Notes under the pieces: generated by a model
Databases searched by the model: none
The model's input: only the letters and a program-made list of their open reading frames with translations
Told to the model about the DNA's origin: nothing
Shown here: positions 59,354 through 64,000 of the stretch, in pieces
Layout of the letters: every line of letters starts with the position of its first letter
Position numbering within the stretch: position 1 is the first letter of the stretch
Position numbers and translations under genes: made by a program
Assembly (NCBI GenBank): GCA_964526295.1
Contig: CAZGKW010000004.1
Coordinates: 1-64,000, forward strand
Length of the DNA: 64,000 nt
Direction of reading: 5' to 3'
Origin: CAZGKW01 sp964526295
GTDB lineage: Bacteria; Planctomycetota; Phycisphaerae; FEN-1346

Positions 59354-60103
59354 TCAGCCGGTCATCTGGCGGCGGACGGCCTCGACGCATTCCGTGACCG
59401 CCGGGACGGGGTCCTCGACGTCGCCCTCGTACTCCAGCACGCAGGCCCCGCCGAAGTCAACCTTTTTGAGGGTTTCGTAAAGGGCCGGCAGGCCCAGGTT
59501 CCCCGTGCCGACGACGACGTCCTCGGGGCTCCCTGCCCGGTCGAAGACGAAGTCCTTGATGTGCAGGCCGTAGAGCCGATCGCCGAAGCGTTCGGCCATG
59601 CGGATAGGGTCCTCGCCCGCGTCGAGGGCCCAGGCGGTGTCGAGGCAGAGGCCGATCCGTTCGGACGTGCCCGCGAAGACGTGGTTCAGCATCTGGGCGT
59701 TGCCCAGCCAATGTCGGCCGCCGTGGTTGTGGATGCCCAGGCGGACGTCGTACTCGTCGGCGAGACGCTCGGCCACGCGATAGGCCTCCGGCACGCCGTC
59801 GACCGGAAAATCGACCATGAGGAACCCGGCGCCGGCCTTGCGGACGAACTCGAAGAGCTTCCGCGTGGCGGCCTCGTCGGTCGTCATCTTCACGGCACCG
59901 ATGCTCGTGATGACCATGCCGCGATCGCGGTAGACGCCGACCACCGCGTCGAACGCGCCCTCGTCGGTGAAGTCGACGTGGGCGCTCGAAAGTTCGACGC
60001 GCGACAGGCCGCACGCCTGAATCCGCTCGATGGCCTCGGCATGGTCCTTGAAGTGCCGGAAACACCAGCTCTGGACGGCCAGCTCGTCGGCGACATCGAT
60101 CAT
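59354..60103 (-). CDS. Sugar phosphate isomerase/epimerase-like TIM barrel
   Basis: A 249-residue AP-endonuclease-2-fold (xylose-isomerase-like) protein. Metal-ligand-bearing strands include LSRVELSSAHVDFTDEG, RLGIHNHGGRHWL, IGLCLDTAWALDAGE, GLHIKDFVFD and ACVLEYEGDVEDP, in the usual order with Glu, His, Asp, His and Glu. Typically an epimerase or isomerase of free or phosphorylated sugars or inosose. ATG at 60103 with AAAGGGAG just upstream; an ATG at 60118 overlaps that site. First gene of a minus-strand operon with SDR, VCBS and glycoside hydrolase. Confidence 0.88.
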   Translation of the reverse strand: MIDVADELAVQSWCFRHFKDHAEAIERIQACGLSRVELSSAHVDFTDEGAFDAVVGVYRDRGMVITSIGAVKMTTDEAATRKLFEFVRKAGAGFLMVDFPVDGVPEAYRVAERLADEYDVRLGIHNHGGRHWLGNAQMLNHVFAGTSERIGLCLDTAWALDAGEDPIRMAERFGDRLYGLHIKDFVFDRAGSPEDVVVGTGNLGLPALYETLKKVDFGGACVLEYEGDVEDPVPAVTECVEAVRRQMTG

Positions 60104-60156
60104 CGTCTCCCTTTCCATGGATTGAGACGGCCCCGGCGCGTCGTCGTCCGGGCGAT

Positions 60157-60393
60157 TCAGACGTCCCCCGTCAGGTCCTCAAGCAGGCGAATCACCCGCC
60201 GCCGGCGCCGGCGGAGGAAGCGGTACTGATCGCCGGACTTCAGACGGACGAGAAACCCGTTGGGGCAGATGTCGGCGGTCCGTCACGGTCAGGCGTCCGC
60301 CGACCAGCGTCATCTCGCGCCAGAGGCCGCCCCGACGGCCAGCAAGACCTCCTCCCCCTCCTCCAGGACGACCCCCGCGACCCGCTTCGGCAT
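60157..60393 (-). pseudogene. Possible degraded small gene spread over two or three frames
   Basis: From an ATG at 60393 with GAGGGAGAAGG upstream, one frame reads MPKRVAGVVLEEGEEVLLAV then GAASGAR and stops. A second frame continues MTLVGGRLTVTDRR. A third ends ICPNGFLVRLKSGDQYRFLR then RRRRVIRLLEDLTGDV and stop at 60157. Joined they would make a plausible ~75-residue basic protein, so two frameshifts may have broken a small gene. It may equally be chance. The rest of 60104-60571 shows nothing else. Confidence 0.3.
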
Positions 60394-60571
60394 CCCGCTC
60401 TGCCTTCTCCCTCAGGCCACCGGCCCGGAGGCCGCGAAGCCGCCGGGGCCGCGCTCAGCTCCGGAGGCCTGTTGCCGGACGAGCCAGTCTAGCCGGGGCC
60501 GACCCGCGTGCAAGGGGAAACGGCCTCCGAACTCCCGGCCCCCATGCCGCTCGGAGTTGCGGAGCTGCAAC

Positions 60572-60609
60572 TTGCCTCCGTCAGCGAGTCCGGATATACT
60601 GTGTGTATA
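60572..60609 (+). promoter_or_regulatory. Promoter and likely autoregulatory operator of the toxin-antitoxin pair
   Basis: TTGCCT (60572-60577), a 17-base spacer, then TATACT (60595-60600). An inverted repeat TATAC-N5-GTATA (60595-60609) overlaps the -10, a typical site for AbrB/MazE-type autorepression. Leader ~20 bases. Confidence 0.65.
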
Positions 60610-60627
60610 CAGAGAAAGGGGCGCCCC

Positions 60628-60855
60628 ATGACCAAGACCCTGATCAAGCACGGCAACAGCCTGGCCCTGGTCATCGACAGACCGATCCTGGATCTCTTGC
60701 GCATCACGCCGGAAACGCCGCTCGAACTCACCACCGACGGCGACCGCCTGCTCGTGAGTCCGGTGCGGGACCGGAAGCGCCAGGAGAAGCTGCGGTCGTC
60801 GCTCGAGAAGATCAACCGCAAGTACGGCGACGACCTCCAGCGTCTGGCCAAGTGA
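60628..60855 (+). CDS. AbrB/MazE-type antitoxin
   Basis: A 75-residue swapped-hairpin DNA-binding protein: TKTLIKHGNSLALVIDRPIL then DLLRITPETPLELTTDGDRL and LLVSPV, followed by a charged C-terminal helix (RDRKRQEKLRSSLEKINRKY) that usually wraps the toxin. Six bases separate its stop from the Doc start. It should autorepress the operon through the inverted repeat at 60595-60609 and neutralise the toxin. The ATG at 60628 follows AAAGGGG. Confidence 0.88.
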   Translation: MTKTLIKHGNSLALVIDRPILDLLRITPETPLELTTDGDRLLVSPVRDRKRQEKLRSSLEKINRKYGDDLQRLAK

Positions 60856-60861
60856 CTCGCC

Positions 60862-61298
60862 ATGACTGATTTCCTTTCGCTTCAGGACGTTCTGTTTTTG
60901 CACCGGAACCAAGTCGAACTCTACGGCGGCACGCAAGGCGTCCGTGACCTTGGGCTGCTCGAATCGGCCGTCGCTCAGCCGCGGGCGACCTTCGGCGGCC
61001 AGCATCTGCACGGTGATCTGTTCGAAATGGCGCCGCCTACCTCTTCGAAATCGTGCAGAACCATCCGTTCCTCGACGGGAACAAGCGCACCGGCGTGGTC
61101 GCTGCGCTGACATTCCTGGACCTGAACGGGGTGGAAATCGAAACGCCCCGAGGCAGCCTTTATGACCTGACGATGTCGGTCGCGGAAGGGCAGGCCGGCA
61201 AGGCCGAGGTGGCGGAGTTCTTGCGCCGGCGGGTCCGGCAGCCGCCCGGCTTTGCCGCGGCCGACCGAGGCCGTTTTCTGATTCGGTCCCACGACTGA
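60862..61298 (+). pseudogene. doc: Doc/Fic-family toxin, frameshifted
   Basis: A death-on-curing-type Fic kinase that would phosphorylate EF-Tu. The N-terminal part runs from ATG 60862: DFLSLQDVLFLHRNQVELYG, GTQGVRDLGLLESAVAQPRA then TFGGQHLHGDLFEM. At ~61028-61033 the frame changes by one base; the rest, AAYLFEIVQNHPFLDGNKRT then GVVAALTFLDLNGVEIETP, is in another frame, ending at 61298. The Fic motif HPFLDGNKRTG is intact but lies after the break, so the read-through product (83 residues) lacks it. Restored length is 145 residues. Either a decayed toxin beside a living antitoxin or a sequencing error; a GCCGCC run at the break makes slippage likely. Confidence 0.85.
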
Positions 61299-61383
61299 CT
61301 TGCCGCGTGGTATCATGCCTGTTCGGAGCGGGAAGCGGTCCGCTCGCCGGGATTCCAAGGGAAAAGGCGAGGGAGGAACCACG

Positions 61384-61770
61384 ATGGCCGAGCAGATTCA
61401 GTCAATCAAGGCGTCCGTCAGCGACCAGGTCGGCCGCTTGGCCGAGGTCACCGACAAGGTCAAGGCAGCCGGCGTCAACATCCTGGCGATCTGCGCCTGG
61501 GTGGAAGGCAGCACGGGCAACCTGCTGATGGTCACCGACAACAACGAAAAGGCGTGCGCGGCCGTGAGCGAAGTCGCCGACAGCTGCGACTTCTCGCCCG
61601 GCGTGTGCGTCAAGGTCCCCAACACGCCGGGGGCCCTTAGCCAGATCGCCCGCAAGCTGGCCGACGCGGGCATCAACATCCAGCTCGTCTACGCCACCGC
61701 CGGCGACGCCGACGAGGCCACCGTCGTCCTTCAGACGAGCGACGACGCCAAGGCGGCCGACCTGGTCTGA
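61384..61770 (+). CDS. Tandem ACT-domain protein
   Basis: A 128-residue protein consisting of two ACT domains (about 5-65 and 70-128): IKASVSDQVGRLAEVTDKVK then AAGVNILAICAWVEG, and CVKVPNTPGALSQIARKLAD then AGINIQLVYATAGD. ACT pairs bind amino acids and regulate enzymes; with no catalytic domain this is a stand-alone sensor of unknown partner. Such small proteins are common in anaerobic bacteria. An AGGAACC site precedes the ATG at 61384. Confidence 0.9.
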   Translation: MAEQIQSIKASVSDQVGRLAEVTDKVKAAGVNILAICAWVEGSTGNLLMVTDNNEKACAAVSEVADSCDFSPGVCVKVPNTPGALSQIARKLADAGINIQLVYATAGDADEATVVLQTSDDAKAADLV

Positions 61771-62012
61771 GGCAGGCCTGACGCTGAAAGCGGCACGGGT
61801 CACGACTTGTGCAGACTTCGCGGCGCCACCGAGCCCGCCGCCCTTCGAGGGCCTCAGGGCGGCCTTGAGCGTGGTCGGGGGGCGGCGGGACACGTGCACC
61901 CGTGTCGTCGCCCTCGCTTGCCGACTTGCGCCGGCCTGTTAGCAGTTGCGTGGCAGGGCGTCCGGCGGTACGGTGTCTCGACGTACGTCGGGATCGACGT
62001 GAGAGGTCCGCC

Positions 62013-63032
62013 ATGCGTTTTCCGGAGTACCGCGCCCGCCGCCTCCGCGACCATCCGATCCTCCGCGAGATGGTGGCCGAAACGTGCCTGGAGGCCCGCC
62101 ACCTCGTCCAGCCGCTGTTCGTCAAGGAAGACCTGAGGGGGCGGGCCCGGATCAACGGGATGCCGGGCCAGGAGCAGCTCGGCCTCGACGAGCTCGTCAA
62201 GGAGGCCGCCCGGGTCCGCGACGCCGGCGTCGGGGCGGTAGTCCTTTTCGGCATTCCGCGCGAGAAGGACGCCGTCGGCTCGGCAGCCACCGACCCCGAG
62301 GGGATCGTCCAGCGGTCCGTCCGGGCGATCAAGGCGGACGTGCCCGACCTGGCGGTCATCTGCGACGTGTGCCTGTGCGAGTACACCGACCACGGCCACT
62401 GCGGCATCCTCGAGCAGGGAGCTTCGGGTGACGCTCGGACGGGCAGCGCGGCCGGCCGCGCGCATCCCACGGTCGACAACGACGCGACGCTCGAGCGGCT
62501 GGCATCGATGGCCGTCACGTGCGCCGAGGCTGGGGCCGACATGGTGGCCCCGAGCGACATGATGGACGGCCGCGTCCGGTCGATCCGGCTGGCCCTGGAC
62601 GCGGCCGACCTGGCGCACGTGCCGATCATGTCGTACGCGGTGAAGTACGCGTCGAGCTTCTACGGTCCGTTCCGCAACGCCGCCGAAAGCCCCCCCCGGT
62701 TCGGCGACCGCCGGGGGTACCAGATGGACCTGAGGAACGGGGACGAGGCCCTGCGGGAAGCCGCTGCCGATCTGGAGGAGGGGGCCGACATCCTCCTCGT
62801 CAAGCCCGCCCTGGCCTGCGGCGACGTGATCCGACGGGTCAAGGAAGCGTTCGGCGTGCCGGTGGCGGCCTACAGCGTCAGCGGCGAGTACGCCATGGTC
62901 GAGGCGGCTGCGGCGGCCGGGTGGATCGACCGGGCGTCGGTCATCCGGGAGGTCCTGCTGGGCCTTCGACGGGCCGGGGCGGACCTGGTGCTGACCTACT
63001 GGGCCCGGGAGGTCGCTGAACGCCTGGGTTAG
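62013..63032 (+). CDS. hemB: Porphobilinogen synthase (delta-aminolevulinic acid dehydratase)
   Basis: Condenses two ALA molecules to porphobilinogen in tetrapyrrole synthesis. The 339-residue protein has the zinc site CDVCLCEYTDHGHCG near 119-133, the Schiff-base lysines in MSYAVKYASSFYGPFRN near 209 and LLVKPALACGDVIRRVKEAF near 265, and VAPSDMMDGRV. A ~20-residue insert rich in A/G/R (about 138-157) follows the zinc site, where the family has a short loop. The ATG at 62013 was chosen as the family start (MRFPEYRARRLRDHPILREM). No other heme genes are seen here. Confidence 0.97.
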   Translation: MRFPEYRARRLRDHPILREMVAETCLEARHLVQPLFVKEDLRGRARINGMPGQEQLGLDELVKEAARVRDAGVGAVVLFGIPREKDAVGSAATDPEGIVQRSVRAIKADVPDLAVICDVCLCEYTDHGHCGILEQGASGDARTGSAAGRAHPTVDNDATLERLASMAVTCAEAGADMVAPSDMMDGRVRSIRLALDAADLAHVPIMSYAVKYASSFYGPFRNAAESPPRFGDRRGYQMDLRNGDEALREAAADLEEGADILLVKPALACGDVIRRVKEAFGVPVAAYSVSGEYAMVEAAAAAGWIDRASVIREVLLGLRRAGADLVLTYWAREVAERLG

Positions 63033-63134
63033 CCGCGGCGGCCCGTCCGGGGGTCGGACGAGGCCCGCGAACCGCGCCGGCAGTCGTGGCGCGGCGTCGC
63101 ATCATGCGGACCGAATCCTGAAGGGCTAACAGAG

Positions 63135-63164
63135 TTGACACCGCGCCCGAGGACGGCTTAGAAT
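63135..63164 (+). promoter_or_regulatory. Promoter of the glycogen-synthase-like gene
   Basis: A perfect TTGACA (63135-63140), an 18-base spacer, then TAGAAT (63159-63164). Leader of ~100 bases. Confidence 0.6.
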
Positions 63165-63274
63165 GGGCGACTGCGGGGGAGCCCGGTCCGGCTCTTCCCT
63201 CGGTTCCACGTAAGAGGGGTTCAGAGCGGATTCGTGCCGCCGCCTGTCGGCACGGGAGCTTTGGACATACTGCC

Positions 63275-64000
63275 ATGAGAGTTCTGATGCTGGGGTGGGA
63301 GTTCCCGCCCTTTATCAGCGGGGGTCTCGGGACCGCCTGCTACGGCCTCACGAAGGCCCTGTCGGACCTGGGAACGGAGGTCCTGTTCGTCCTGCCCCGG
63401 GGGGCCACCGAGGCCCAACTGGGCCGGGTCCACATCATGTCGCTGAAGGAGCGGCAGGACGGACGGAGCCACACTTACTGGACGGTGGACGGCCTGGAGC
63501 ACGTCCGGCTGATCCCGATCGAGTCGGGCTTGACCCCGTACCTGACGGAGGCCCAGTACGCCCAGCAGTACCGCGAACAGCGGGAAGTCCAGTCTCAGGG
63601 CCGGACCCACACGCTGGCCGAACCGTCCAGCCCGGCGCCCGCGCCGGCCGACGCAGCCACCCGGCCCACGAGCCTCGGGGTGATCGGCGGGCCGGGCAAC
63701 TACGCCGGCGACCTCCTGGGCGAGATCCACCGTTACGCCCGCCTGGCGGCCGAGGTGGCCCGGCAGAGCGCGTTCGACATCGTCCACGCCCACGACTGGA
63801 TGACGTACCCAGGAGGCCTGTCGATCGCCGCCCTCGCCGGCAAGCCGCTCATCGTCCACATCCACTCGACGGAGTTCGACCGCAGCGGCAGCAACGTCAA
63901 CCAGCGGGTCTACGACATCGAGCGGGCCGGCATGCACGGCGCGGACCGCGTCATCTGCGTCAGCCGGCTGACCCAGGGCATCTGCACCAGCCGCTACGGC
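63275..64000 (+). CDS. Glycogen/starch synthase-like glycosyltransferase (cut by window edge)
   Basis: The first 242 residues of a GT4/GT5 GT-B glycosyltransferase. It opens RVLMLGWEFPPFISGGLGTA, with the GGLG loop that binds the nucleotide-sugar diphosphate, then CYGLTKALSDLGTEVLFVLP and, further on, DIVHAHDWMTYPGGLSIAAL and KPLIVHIHSTEFDRSG, typical of glycogen synthases and related sugar transferases. A ~45-residue Gln/Pro/Ala-rich insertion lies near 100-145. The catalytic C-terminal half is outside the window, so whether it extends glycogen or makes another product cannot be decided. The ATG at 63275 lacks a strong ribosome site. Confidence 0.85.
   Translation, partial: MRVLMLGWEFPPFISGGLGTACYGLTKALSDLGTEVLFVLPRGATEAQLGRVHIMSLKERQDGRSHTYWTVDGLEHVRLIPIESGLTPYLTEAQYAQQYREQREVQSQGRTHTLAEPSSPAPAPADAATRPTSLGVIGGPGNYAGDLLGEIHRYARLAAEVARQSAFDIVHAHDWMTYPGGLSIAALAGKPLIVHIHSTEFDRSGSNVNQRVYDIERAGMHGADRVICVSRLTQGICTSRYG

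Noticed and set aside
1..64000. CRISPR array, prophage or conjugative element
   Set aside because: No regularly spaced direct repeats, cas genes, phage structural genes or conjugation genes were seen. The only mobile-element traces are one transposase fragment, one toxin-antitoxin pair and short palindromic repeats.

Overview
This is a gene-dense, very GC-rich bacterial chromosome segment that fits a member of the Planctomycetota, probably a Phycisphaerae-like lineage. That placement is an inference from gene content: a LL-diaminopimelate aminotransferase, a DUF1570-type peptidase, VIT/VWA and VWA/GATase-like membrane proteins, many secreted proteins of unknown function, and an unusual mre cluster. 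No rRNA or tRNA gene was seen, so no finer placement is possible. The anaerobic ribonucleotide reductase and an FprA-type flavodiiron protein suggest an anaerobic or oxygen-sensitive lifestyle.

Layout. 1-3.1 kb: the nrdD (cut by the left edge), nrdR and dCMP deaminase nucleotide genes, with NrdR-box-like sites. 3.1-5.7 kb: a degenerate MinD-like protein and a ParA ATPase carrying a C-terminal glycogen-binding (CBM48/E-set) domain. 5.7-6.9 kb: a 1.2 kb gene-free stretch with a long inverted repeat and a candidate structured RNA that ends in a terminator. 6.9-12 kb: three secreted proteins (ARPP-1-like, unknown, VIT-VWA). 12-16 kb: smpB (apparently leaderless), a REP/MITE-like repeat, priA, twin terminators, a 31-residue membrane peptide and a pseudopilin-like protein. 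16-21.5 kb: flavodiiron protein, HD hydrolase, dapL, folK and a SpoIIE-type phosphatase.

21.5-27.9 kb is a cell-shape operon on the minus strand: a coiled-coil protein with an MreC-like tail, a small membrane protein, mreB, mreC, mreD and mrdA (PBP2). 28-31 kb holds lnt and a HEAT-repeat protein. 31.3-36.3 kb holds a fucose-isomerase-like enzyme, a GspE/PilB ATPase with an N-terminal DNA-binding domain, a MetE-like protein and a DUF4190-type membrane protein whose start lies in another frame. 36-41.5 kb holds a VWA/GATase-like membrane protein, a DUF1570 peptidase and hflX.

41.7-52.7 kb holds an SDR, two secreted or membrane proteins, a glycogen debranching enzyme, an LtaS-like sulfatase-fold protein beside a transposase remnant, and a GH15 glucoamylase fused to a zinc ribbon and a 2[4Fe-4S] ferredoxin. 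52.9-60.1 kb looks like a polysaccharide-use locus: a heparinase-like protein, a clan-A glycoside hydrolase, a VCBS protein, an SDR and a sugar isomerase. The right end has an AbrB/MazE-Doc toxin-antitoxin pair with a frameshifted toxin, a tandem ACT protein, hemB and the start of a GT4/GT5 glycogen-synthase-like gene.

One theme recurs: alpha-glucan handling appears in four separate places (ParA-CBM48, debranching enzyme, GH15-ferredoxin, glycogen-synthase-like GT). Together with the two domain fusions, this makes glycogen the most interesting thread in the window.
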